This document shows positions 43,495 to 53,181 of a stretch of 64,000 nt of DNA, piece after piece. Source of the DNA: Paraescarpia echinospica (lineage: Eukaryota > Annelida > Polychaeta > Sabellida > Siboglinidae); the NCBI GenBank assembly GCA_020002185.1, contig CM034539.1, positions 3,686,629-3,750,628 of the forward strand, read 5' to 3'. Position 1 is the first letter of the stretch, and every line of letters begins with the position of its first letter. The notes under the pieces were generated by a model. The model had not been told where the DNA came from, ran no database searches, and was given only the letters and a program-made list of their open reading frames with translations. Position numbers and translations under genes: made by a program.

Positions 43495-43538
43495 CCGTCG
43501 CCGCCGCCACTAGATGGCGCATCGCAAATCTAAAAAGC

Positions 43539-43610
43539 GGCGACTGGATTCGAACCCTAAATCTTTCGATCCCTAGTCGAATGCTCTCCTAGGAGAGCTA
43601 AACCGTCGCC
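43539..43610 (-). tRNA. tRNA-like sequence with Pol III signals (degenerate T stem)
   Basis: The minus strand begins GGCGACGGTTTAGCTCTCCT and folds with a 4-bp D stem (GCTC/GAGC), a 5-bp anticodon stem (TTCGA/TCGAA) around loop CTAGGGA (anticodon would be AGG, Pro) and a perfect B box GGTTCGAATCC. Six acceptor pairs form (GGCGAC/GTCGCC). A TTTTT terminator follows directly at 43531-43535. However, the 5' linker has about 3 extra bases and the T-stem 3' strand lacks about 3, so a canonical T arm cannot form. It is a tRNA-derived or mimic RNA rather than a clear functional tRNA. Confidence 0.5.
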
Positions 43611-43724
43611 AACGTTCATGCAGTGGTTTTATCACAGCTATATAGCCACACAATCAGGCTACTTTGAGAGGCACTTTGAGAGGTCTACTCTACGGTCCGT
43701 GCTTGTGTACATTCTACTCAGCAG

Positions 43725-43860
43725 GTACGACGTTGATCGCTAGGGGACAATCTGCTTAGGTCAGCACGCGCTAAGTACGGTGTTGATCGCTAGGGGACAA
43801 TCTGCTTAGGTCAGCACGCGCTAGGTACGCCGTTGATCACTATGGGACAAACAATAGGAT
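43725..43860. repeat. 50-bp tandem repeat, 2.7 copies
   Basis: Unit gtacg-cgttgatcgctaggg plus gacaatctgcttaggtcagc and acgcgcta, at 43725, 43775 and (partial) 43825. Located 115 bases beyond the tRNA-like sequence, it may belong to the element's terminal region. Confidence 0.9.
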
Positions 43861-43917
43861 CTCTACACTCACCGCTAGGTGGCAGCTCAAATGTACTTAG
43901 AGGGGGTAATCCATCAC

Positions 43918-44006
43918 GTTTTTTATAAGTAGGTTCCCGAAAACGTTTAGTGTCAAAAAAGCCTTTGATCTTTTTTTATAAGTAGGTTCCCGAAAACGTT
44001 TAGGGG
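43918..44006. repeat. Two-copy repeat with TATAAG core
   Basis: ttttttataagtaggttccc followed by gaaaacgtttag occurs at about 43919 and 43972 (53-base spacing). The tataag core resembles the TATA-like boxes of the cassette but in plus orientation. Confidence 0.8.
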
Positions 44007-44890
44007 TAATTAAAAGTTTTTTATTAGTAAAGTTTTGCCCAAAGGTCACCAAAGGTGGCGTGCACGGGGGCGAATAGCTCCTCTATACTACTCACGTGGA
44101 TACATAGTAATTAACTTGTGAGCCGTGTTAAATGAAGAATAACGCTCAATTATTTCACAGTTAACGTGCAATGTGAAGAACAAGGAACAAGATGGGAAAA
44201 CGATGAGTGAAAACGTCGGATATTGTCTGTACAGTAGTACAGTCTAATCAGCCGGGCTGTCACGACGCGGCCGAGACCGAGTTTCGAAGACGAATGATAA
44301 GTTGAAATCAGTGAGAGTGAAGTAAGAGCAAACACTCATATCAAAGACAATGCCGTGGATGAATTCTTCCAAATGTTATTTTAATATTTTGTGCAGCGAT
44401 CACTTTGGACGGTAACTAATAAATAATCCAACACACCACAAAATAATGTATAATGAAACGTTTAGTAATTGCTTACTCTGACTGCTAAGGCTAACCTAGG
44501 GCAAGGCAAGCGCATAGTCGTAGGCTAGCTTAGGCAATATGTCAACAATAGTTAACTATTGTTGTTACTGCTAATAATAAAACGGACGTATTCGGTACCC
44601 CACGGCGAAAAAGCACGAACAATTACACATAATGTTATCTACGGGTATCTTTTCCGAAAAACTCAAAATTGCCAAAGTGAATCCAATTTATAAAAATAAA
44701 CTGGACTTTGAAAAATGAGATTATAAAATATTAATTTCTGTTAAAATCACAACATTTATTGAACATGACCTAGAAAACTATTTTTGGCTCGTGTGCAGAA
44801 TAGACATGTGTATATTCAGTTCAGTGGAGCGGAGCACATGGAAGAAAGTGAACATTGGCTGGTAAAGACAAGACTGTCGCTAGTCTCTAC
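44007..44890. other. Flank right of the island, no gene recognised
   Basis: AT-rich unique sequence. Remaining acyl-CoA dehydrogenase exons would be expected downstream (leftward) but none was recognised here. Confidence 0.45.
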
Positions 44891-44986
44891 CTTCGGATAT
44901 GGCATGCCCTGGTCATTTAGCATGGCTGCGTTCCTTGTGAGTAAGCGAGCACTCTCCAGCATCACTTCCATGTCTGCCAACTTCAT
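44891..44986 (-). CDS. Acyl-CoA dehydrogenase exon (KLADMEVMLESARLL)
   Basis: Acceptor GGTTTCAG ends at 44987; donor GTAGAG begins at 44890. Exactly 32 codons. K-L-A-D-M...E-S-A-R-L-L is a typical ACAD segment. Confidence 0.88.
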
Positions 44987-45976
44987 CTGAAACCACCCAG
45001 ACCAATGACACACCGTCTCACGACCTTCTTTTTCAAGTTACTTCTACCACAGTTTTCATACATGCAAATGTATCAGGTACAAAACTATTCGAATGCTTCT
45101 AGTACACAATATAATATACTTATCCCATATGATGCGGTATGCCTACGTCACAATAATGGACTGATCCCATATGACGCGGTTTGCCTACGTCACCATAAAA
45201 TTACACATGTACCCATAGCTGCCTTCCCAACAATGTTTACACATATTACATCTACAGTATGCGCACTACAGTACTAATGCTGCATGGCATCTATTAGATC
45301 AAATAATTCCACACATATTTCTTGCTTAAATATCTTCGCCTTACGTCTTTGTCGTAAAGAAAAACATTTCAACAAAATATTTCAACAAAATATACGACTG
45401 AATGTTCAAACGCGTTCAGCTTGGCGTGATGTATCTTATTGAGACAAACAGGTCACGTGATGGTCATGTCAACTCTTTGCAACAGTTTTGTTTGTCTGCT
45501 TGTCTTATTTCCCACAAAGTCTCATTTCACACAAAATTTGACATATCTAGAATCAACCACAACATGCCAAGTTATCATGAAATTATTTTTGACTGCATCA
45601 GGTCAAAAGGTCGGGCAAAAACGGGCAAAAGTTGTCCAGCTCTATATACTATAGCATAAGTCTGTTCACACTTTCACAAGTTACTCGATGTAATGATCAC
45701 CATAAATCTGTTTATGTTTTAACAGACGTGTGCACTCTTTCAACAAACTATTTTCAGATAAGTATTACTTGAACGATTAACACACTACATATTTGAGCAT
45801 TAATTAATATGATTCATCTATATCTGATTTTAGTAACCACTCTGACAACAACTAATCACATAAAATGTTGACACTGCAGTGATTATCTTGCTAACCTGAA
45901 TACCTTGTAATTTGGCAATGGGGCCTCCAAATGCTTCTCTTTTTCCCGCGTAGTCTAACGCACACTCCATAGCTGC
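44891..45976 (-). CDS. Acyl-CoA dehydrogenase, two internal exons
   Basis: Mitochondrial flavoenzyme family that introduces the alpha-beta double bond in acyl-CoAs. Exon 45976-45896 (81 bases) reads AAMECALDYAGKREAFGGPI plus AKLQGIQ. Exon 44986-44891 (96 bases) reads MKLADMEVMLESARLLTRNA plus AMLNDQGMPYPK. Both are phase 0 with GT-AG junctions and join to the classic R-x-A-F-G...Q-x-x-Q-x-K-L-A-D-M pattern of the C-terminal helical domain. The catalytic-Glu exon and C-terminus are not found. The nearest family resemblance is short-chain/short-branched ACADs, subtype undecided. Confidence 0.85.
45119..45200. repeat. Two-copy ~41-bp repeat in ACAD intron
   Basis: tcccatatga-gcggt-tgcc then tacgtcac-ataa occurs twice in tandem. 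Confidence 0.8.
45896..45976 (-). CDS. Acyl-CoA dehydrogenase exon (REAFGGPIAKLQ)
   Basis: Acceptor TGTTCCAG ends at 45977; donor GTTAGC begins at 45895. Exactly 27 codons. R-E-A-F-G is the conserved ACAD signature of this helix. Confidence 0.88.
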
Positions 45977-47052
45977 CTGGAACATAGACAACACACAGAG
46001 TGCGAGGCACACTTAGAAACTAACATACAGCTGTACAAAGACACACTGATCAAAACCAAAACTATTACAACTGTGCGAACACTTACAAATCAGAAATAAA
46101 CTACCAACAAAGCATTGGAATAAGGAAGCAGAGTCACTCAGCGATAGGCTATACTGAAATCGAACTGGTAGCGCCATCTGTTGCACTGATGTACATTATT
46201 ACATTATGTTTTGGATAAAATTGCATTTTGGAGACAACAGTGACCGTTCAAAAAGCACCAAGAAGCATGTTGTACCATCAGAATGAATCGGCACGGTGTA
46301 GTGATGTACATTTGTATAGTACTGGTAGTCAATTAAATTCTCAAAAATACAGCGTAATAATGCTATATTAATGCAACAGGTTGTGCTACCTGAGTGACTA
46401 TGCTTCCTTCGCATGGGTACCAGTTATGTTATCTATAGACCAGTGCGAAGAATGCCAATTTACACTACTGTGGATAAGCACACATGGAAATGGTGGGATA
46501 CATTGTTTTCAACTTGCAGCTGTAAACAAAAGCAAGAATACCAGCTCCTGCCCCTCCGGGCCTGTGGACAGTAAGACAGTGGCCACGACACAAGAGGAGG
46601 GAGTGACCACAGCTGGCCGGTGTAGAGTCTGCACTGTCTGCCACTGCCCCATCTAGGTGGGTTGACTTACTTGACTTAAATGCATATGCAAATTTGAACC
46701 GTCGCTATCCTCCTGGAAGTGATACCCTTTGGCGGGAACATTGGCGGATAGAGGTCATGGTGAATTCTTGGTGAACAAAAAAAAAACAAATGGATATATT
46801 GATTGATAAGTATTATTCTTACCTTAATATTATTCATAAAGCAACACTAGACACACAGTAAGTAACAGTTGTGCTTAAAGTTAGTTAATTAAAATAGTTT
46901 AGTACACTTTAGTCTAGTGAGTCATAAAAGGGTAACTTAGCCTTCGATAAGTTGTAAACAAGATTTAACAAACTTGATTACGTGGTAGAATATATATGAT
47001 ATAAAGTAACAAACATCATAAACTACTTACATAATATAGTACGTGTGTACAC
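45977..47052. other. Intron or intergenic DNA, no gene recognised
   Basis: Unique AT-rich sequence up to the next LINE. A short open frame 46381-46656 has no family motif. Confidence 0.4.
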
Positions 47053-47870
47053 AAGTGGCAAATGCTGTTCAATTTTGGGAAATGTAAATGCCTTCACACA
47101 GGTCATGGGAATGAAGAGGTAAAATATAAAATGGGGGGTACTGTTCTAAGTACTACTGTAAAAGAAAAGGACTTAGGGTTAACCATTAGTGCTGATATGA
47201 AGGTGTCAGAGCAGTGCGGAATTGCAGCGTCAAAGGGAAATCAAATCCTTGGATTAATTAGGCGAAATATAGCGTATAAGAAAAAAGAATTAATAGTACC
47301 GCTGTACAAAACAATAGTGAGGCCTCATTTAGAATATTGTATACAAGCATGGAGGCCATATCGCAAGAAGGACATAGATATGCTAGAAAGAGTACAGAGG
47401 AGAGCGACTAAAATGATACCAAATCTGAGGGATCTTAGTTACGAAATACGCCTAAAAGAATGTGGTTTAACAACATTAGAGACCAGGAGATTGAGAGGAG
47501 ATCACATAGAAGTGTTTAAAATATTGAATGGTTATGAAAATATTGATAGAAACATTTTTTTCTCAGTTAAGAAAAATAGAAGGACCAGAGGACATGAAGC
47601 TACATTAGTAAAGGAGCAGTGTAGATTAGATATAAGAAAGTTCTCATTCTCACAAAGGACTGTAAATGAATGGAACAGATTATCTCCTGATTGTGTTGGT
47701 GCTAGTAGCGTGAATATGTTTAAAAATAAAATCGACATACACCTTAAAAAGGCGGGATACATGTAGATAAAAAGTATTGGACTCTCGATAAGCCAAAAGG
47801 CTTCCTTGTCCACCTGCCATCCAGAGTAATTTTCTGGATGGCAATCTTGTTAAATCTTGTAAGCCAGTAC
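47053..47870 (+). mobile_element. Jockey/CR1-superfamily LINE copy 2 (3' part only)
   Basis: The 5'-truncated insertion starts inside the RT palm-thumb junction and ends with ttaaatcttg. Its frame 47062-47766 (234 residues) is open throughout: LFNFGKCKCLHTGHGNEEVK, KEKDLGLTISADMKVSEQCG, PHLEYCIQAWRPYRKKDIDM, LKECGLTTLETRRLRGDHIE, FSQRTVNEWNRLSPDCVGAS. It is the youngest-looking of the three copies in the window by intactness. Confidence 0.92.
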
Positions 47871-48199
47871 CTGGTAGATACTTTGATTAGGTAGCATTGT
47901 TGTTAAAACTAACCAAGGGCGATAGTAGGGCGAACTCCAGTTTGTTTATGTAGCTAGTGTCCCACGTATTCGTCAGGACGCGGAATAACATAAATAAATA
48001 GAGCAGTCTAGCGTGACGTAATTGATTGTATTTAAATTTGGTCACTACCGATAACGTTAGCGTTCGTGATAGAATAGATAGTCAGCTGTGTAATTAAAAT
48101 GTTATGTAATATAAAGTATGCTGTAGTACACAGGAAACAGTCTTTATAAAGACTAAGTTAGCTAAGATATCAAATAAATTATGATATTTATATGGCGCC

Positions 48200-49350
48200 A
48201 TGGAAGCGCAAGTAAAGGCAAAGCGACACTTGGTTTGTGATCACTGCCACAACTGGGTGGATTTTGCAATGTCCGGCTGTGAGAAGTCATGGGAGGAATT
48301 TATCTTTCAGTGCATGGGATGTCAGAAGGTGGAGTGTTTGCAGAAGAAGATAGTTAGGCTGATAGATATTGTGAATAGGATGGATATGAAAATCAACAAG
48401 GAGACAGGTGGAATGGAGAGAGACGACAGGAAGTCGTAGTGGCAACAAGACTGAGGAAAGGAGACTGACAGGAAGGAAGGTGATCGTAGGAGAAGAAATT
48501 GGAAAATCGACGACAGAAAACGTGACAAGCGTGAAGGTGACAGGGGAGGAAGTGACCGTAGAGAAGGAGGGAGGGAAAATGTGATGGGAGAGGAGAGAAG
48601 AAAATGTGATGGGAGGAGAGGTGAAGGGAGGAAAGGAAATGAGAGCTAATGTGATAGAAGAGAAGTCGATAAAAAGGACGATGACAGGAGGAAAGATGGC
48701 AAGAAAAAAAGCGATAGGAAAGAATAGATCGGAAGAGACAGGAGAGAAGACAGCAGGGGGGAAGACAACAACCAGACATATGAAAACCGGAGAAGGAGCT
48801 ACTCTGAGGCAGTGATTGAGGGGGCAACGAAATGTGAGAGGGTATTCAGGACGACTCTATTCTGAGAAGGACAGATACGACACTAAGCGAGGGGGAGGAC
48901 GTCGTTGTTTGTCTACCGGGGGCTAGGATAGAGCATGTGACTGAAAGGATAGATAAGGTATTGGGGCATGACAAGGGGGGTCTGTACTAGTACATGTAAG
49001 GACAAATAATGCAGACAAGGAGGGAACAACTGGGATTGTACAGAAGTATAGACAGTTAGTGAGGAGGCTAAAGAAGACAAGAGTTGAACAAATTACTCTC
49101 TCAGGAATGTTGCCAGTAATGGGAGGAAGGGGGGCAAAATATAGAAACTGCAAGAGGATGGCGATCAACGCACTAGTTGAGCAGATGTGTGAAGAAGAGG
49201 GGGTTGAGTTCACAGATTGATGGGGATACTTTGTTGGGAGGGAAGATATGTACATGAGAGATGGTCTCCATCTAAGTGGAAAGCGGGCAGCAGTAGTCTC
49301 AGAGAATCTGCTTCGATCTGTTGACAGTGGTACAGGTTGCATCTATTTAA
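48200..49350 (+). pseudogene. LINE ORF1: Cys-rich zinc finger plus SGNH esterase-like domain
   Basis: Frame 48200-48439 starts MEAQVKAKRHLVCDHCHNWV with C-x2-C...C...C-x2-C (PHD/B-box-like), then a heptad-like helix. After a low-complexity acidic/basic linker with frameshifts, 48900-49350 shows LPGARIEHVT, V-L-V-H-V-R-T-N-N, QITLSGMLPVMG and DGLHLSGKRAA: blocks of the SGNH/GDSL esterase found in ORF1 of CR1/L2-group LINEs (D-x-L-H is the catalytic Asp-His pair). The G of the usual G-T-N-N is R here. Role in the family: RNP formation, possibly membrane or ester chemistry. This copy is frame-broken. Confidence 0.75.
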
Positions 49351-49499
49351 ACTAGATTCGCAGGGGGGACTCACAGATAACCCTGAAGCTTGAGGCATAG
49401 ATAAAGACAGCACATATAAATCAGCAACGAACAGTCTGGAAAACTGTTCTTAAGCAGAATATAAATGTGTTTGTTTAAATGCAAGAAATTAACTAAACA

Positions 49500-50046
49500 T
49501 TAAGGAAGAAGGTATTGACCCTCACATATTTGGTACAACCGAATCTTGGGCCACCACCGATATATCAGATGCCGAATTGGAACTGACAGGATATGTAATG
49601 TTTAGGAAATATAGAATAGGAAGAAGGGGAGGTGGAGTTATTTTATATAGTAAAGAATCTATCCAGGCTTATGAAATAAAATTAGAAAGAGAAGCAGATT
49701 GCAAAGAAACTGTTTGGTGTAACATAGTTACAGGAAACTCAACATTAATGTTGACTCAGTTTATCGAAGTCCAAATATAAGCACAGAAGAGAATGAAAAA
49801 GTACCAAACGCTATAAGTGAAGGGAACAAACGGGACTGTGTTATTATGGGGGATTGTAAGGGCACATACATTGGAAATCTCTTCAGAGTATGGGTAGTGA
49901 GGACCACATGTCCTCGTTACCCAGTATTTAGTTTTAGTACAAGATAGTTTCCTTTCTCAACATGTGCTAGAACCAACCAGGGGTGAGAATGTGTTAGACA
50001 TAGTTTTGTCCTGACAGAATTAATTAGCTGACAATGTCAAGATATG
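49500..50046 (+). pseudogene. LINE ORF2 endonuclease N-terminal part
   Basis: Blocks: GTTESWATTDISDAELELTG (catalytic Glu motif E-S-W), GGGVILYSKESIQAYEIKLE, then a stop and frame change, and CVIMGD and LDIVLS remnants. It corresponds to the part missing from copy 1. Confidence 0.8.
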
Positions 50047-50339
50047 TCTCCCCTGCGAGATCGTTACCTTCTAGTGGAGGGGTAGCTTGCGTGCTTCCGT
50101 GACCTTGCGAGCTATGCTGATGGGAGTCTTAATTGTACATACCGGATTGGGTAAGGGGTAGAGGTTAGACTAAAATCGATCTCCTGGCCCTACAGGTTGG
50201 GGGTTGAGCGTAGGATTAACAACAGTACCTCGTAAAAAAAACAGTTTGTTACAGAAACTTGTAAAAGAAAATCAACAGATCCCAGCCACCAAAGAGGCTT
50301 GAAGCACCAAACCGATATGACCGATGCTAGTGAAAGCCG

Positions 50340-51060
50340 CAAGGACGCTAGTAGCGCGAAGACAAGCCTACTGGATGCAAACTCCAGATTGGGACCTGGA
50401 ATGTCAGGACAATGTTCGGTACTGCAAAAACAGCACAAATTATAAGTGATATGAAATCATACAAGTTACACATCCTTGGAATCAGTGAGGCCAGATGGAC
50501 AGGTTTTGGGAGACATATCACCGCGATAGGAGAGACAATGTTGTTCTCTGGCAGAGACGACAACCGCCATATTGCAGGAAGGGCGCTAATACTCAAGAAA
50601 GGAATTGAAAAGACATTCATAGAATGGAAACCAGTCAGTGCTAGACTACTGAGAACCAGGTTATTTGGCAAGCACAGCAAACTTACAATTATCCAATGTT
50701 ACCCACCAACCAAGGACGCAGAACCGGATGAGAAAGAAACCTTCTGTAACATGTTGCAAGCCGAGAAGGAGAGACTGACTGCACACGACGTTTTGATCAT
50801 CATAGGCGACCTCAATGCAAAGGTTGGATCCCAATATCGGAAGAGAACGAATCATGGGCAATCAAGGATGTGGTACCATAAATGAGAATGGTGAAATGCT
50901 ATGTGACTTTTGTGGCATGGACAGTATGGTGATAGGAGGAACTCCACAATCTGACCTGGATTTCCCCAAATGCAAGAGACCAAAACCAAATCGACCAAAT
51001 TATGATCAACAACAAATGGCGACGATCATCACAAGATGTCTGTGTTAGAAGAGGTGCCGA
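50340..51060 (+). pseudogene. CFDP2-like APE endonuclease of the nested LINE
   Basis: Blocks: LGISEARWTGFGRHITAIGE (catalytic Glu), TRLFGKHSKLTIIQCYPPTK, DVLIIIGDLNAKVGS (G-D-x-N), then ENGEMLCDFCGMDSMVIGGT. Craniofacial development protein 2 is a mammalian protein derived from this endonuclease. Frameshift after about 50830. Confidence 0.85.
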
Positions 51061-51199
51061 TGTTGGCAGTAATCATCATCTACTTCAGGCAACAATCAAG
51101 TTGAAGCTCAGAAAAACAAGCTTCTATAAACAGACAGGCCAAGAACAATTTATTGTACACCTGTTAAAGAATACAACACAAGATAGAGTTTTCACTGTT

Positions 51200-53150
51200 A
51201 AGCTACAAAAGATTTGAAGTGTTGGAAGAAGAAACAGATGCATCTGATCAAGTAAAAGATAAGTGGGAAATCATCAAGAAAGCATAGTATCAAACCAGCA
51301 AAGAGACACTGAGCATTAAAACCCGACAGCACAATGAGTGGATTAGTGTGGAACTAGGGAGCGCATACAAGAGAGAAATCAACTGAAAATCGTAATTGGA
51401 CAAACCACATCTGAAAGACTAAAAGAAAGATTACGTATACAATACATTGAGGTGAACAAACTTGTTAAAAAGTCAGCTAGAAGTGACAAAAGAAAGCATT
51501 TAGAAGAACTTGCAAACAAAGCTGAAACAGCCGCTTGCAGTACACGATAACTAAACAGGTTTGTGGAAACACCAACTACAAGGTCAACCCCCCAGTCATG
51601 AACAAAGACAGACGGTTGCTGACCAATGAAGAGGAACAAGAAAGAAGATGGATAGAACACTTCAATGAAATACTTAACAGAACAGACCCACAACAACCAG
51701 CAGACATCCAGCCTGCAGAAAGAGACCTGGAATTAGAAGTGACCCCACCAACGAAGGAATGTGCAGTTTTCAAGACAGACGCAGAAACGGCAGCCGATAT
51801 ACTACACCCTCTCTTCATCAACATATGGGAAAAACAATAACTGCCAGATTACTGGTCTCATGGGAGAATAATCAAGTTACCAAAGAAGGGAAATTTAGCA
51901 GACTGAAGCAATTGGAGGGGAATTACTCTACTCTCCATTACAAACAAAATGTTATCTAAGATCATCATGACACGAATGAAAACAACAGTAGACAAGCTTC
52001 TCAGTCCAGAACAAGCAGGCTTCAGAAAAGGGAGAAGAACAAAACAACACATCTTCACTGTGCGGAACATTCTTGAACAATGCAACGAATGGCAGAGTAA
52101 AATATATGTCAATTTTGTAGATTTTGAAAAAAACATTCGACAGTGTGGACAGAGAGAGCCTTTGGAATTCCAGAAAAGCTGGTAAAACTCATCCAGATCT
52201 TCTACAGGAATTTCTTCTGCAATGTCGGACACTCAACAACAAAATTAATTGTGAAATCCGGTGTGCGCCAAGGATGTGTCATTTCTTCATTTCTTTTCAC
52301 CCTAGCCATCGATTGGACTACAAAAAACATGATCAACCAACAGCGGACTGGCATCAGATGGAACCTGTGCTCTTCACTAGAAGATCTAATATATGCAGAT
52401 GATCTTGCTCTGCCTTCTCACACTCGAGATCAAGTACAAAAGAAAATAAGTAACTTAGAACAAAAAGCCAGTTACATTGGTCTTTCAATTAATGCAAAAT
52501 ATATATATATATATTGACAAACAGCAACCTGATACAGCAACCTATCATGATTAACAATCATGCATTCGAATATGTGAACAAGTTCACCTACCTGGGCAGC
52601 ATCATCAGTCTCCAAAGAGGTGCAGAAGAAGACATCAAAACACGATTAGAAAAAGCCAGGTCAGCATTTGCAAATCTACAACGGCTATGGAAATCCTCAG
52701 TATACTCCAGAAAAACAAAACTAAGAATCTACAAGAGCAATGTCCTCGTGTACGGCTCAGAGTGCTGGCGCATGACACAGCAAGACACCAATAGACTCTC
52801 CAGCTTCCACAACACCTGCATAAGGAAGATAATGAAGTATACTGGCCCGATACCATTTCCAACACAAGACTCCACCAAGCAATAAAATCAAGAACATATC
52901 TGCCTCAGCCTAAAAAAAGAGAAGGTCGACATGGCTCGGTCATGTCTACAGGATGAGCAGCTACATTCCAGCAAAGACAGCATTGACGCCAGAAGGAAAT
53001 TAGAAAAGAGGCAGACAGAAAACAACTTGGCGACGAACAATTGACGAAGAACTAAAGACTGCCGGGCTGACCTGGGGCACAGACAGAAAAGGAAAGCCCA
53101 AGACAGAGGGATCTGGCGAGATCTTGTGCGAGCCTTATGTGCCACACGGC
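51200..53150 (+). pseudogene. Reverse transcriptase of the nested LINE, frameshifted
   Basis: Blocks in order: LLSPEQAGFRKGRRTKQHIF, IYVNFVDFEK (motif A), VRQGCVISSFLFTLAIDWTT (motif B), DLIYADDLAL (intact YADD box), NKFTYLGSIISLQRGAEEDI, RIYKSNVLVYGSECWRMTQQ, and the terminal WLGHVYRMSSYIP. At least four frame changes. The group is probably RTE-like, but I do not assign it. Confidence 0.85.
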
Positions 53151-53181
53151 ACGAAGAGGATAAGTCAGTAAGTAAGTCAAT

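Larger units (their letters stand above)
36326..43610 (-). mobile_element. Virus-like integrated element (Polinton/Maverick/adintovirus type) without a visible PolB
   Basis: A continuous cassette of minus-strand genes encodes virion-assembly functions (capsid, minor capsid, pX-like, protease, packaging ATPase) plus a DDE integrase. Coding density is very high and base composition GC/CpG-rich, unlike the AT-rich flanks. Integrase and capsid resemble the C. elegans F54H12.3 and F54H12.2 annotations as I recall them. The protein-primed DNA polymerase of canonical Polintons is absent and no long terminal inverted repeat was found, so this is either truncated or a distinct reduced element. Frameshifts and stops in five genes show this copy is no longer intact. 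Confidence 0.9.
50047..53181 (+). mobile_element. Nested LINE with CFDP2-like endonuclease, inserted into copy 3
   Basis: The host LINE sequence gatatgtgagccactgg is split: gatatgt at 50041-50047 and atatgcgagtcactgg at 53182, implying a 5-base duplication atatg. The insert runs from ctcccctgcgagatcg to a gtaagtaagtcaa tail. Its endonuclease and RT are of a different LINE group from the host. It has several frameshifts but is almost complete, so it is younger than the host copy. Confidence 0.9.

Noticed and set aside
36217..43912. Candidate terminal inverted repeat of the virus-like element (taccccct at 36217 and its complement near 43905)
   Set aside because: Only about 8 bases match, no extended pairing and no target duplication; far below the long arms of Polintons.
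48393..48827. Ser/His/Phe-rich minus-strand frame (144 residues)
   Set aside because: Antisense of the low-complexity purine-rich linker of the LINE ORF1.
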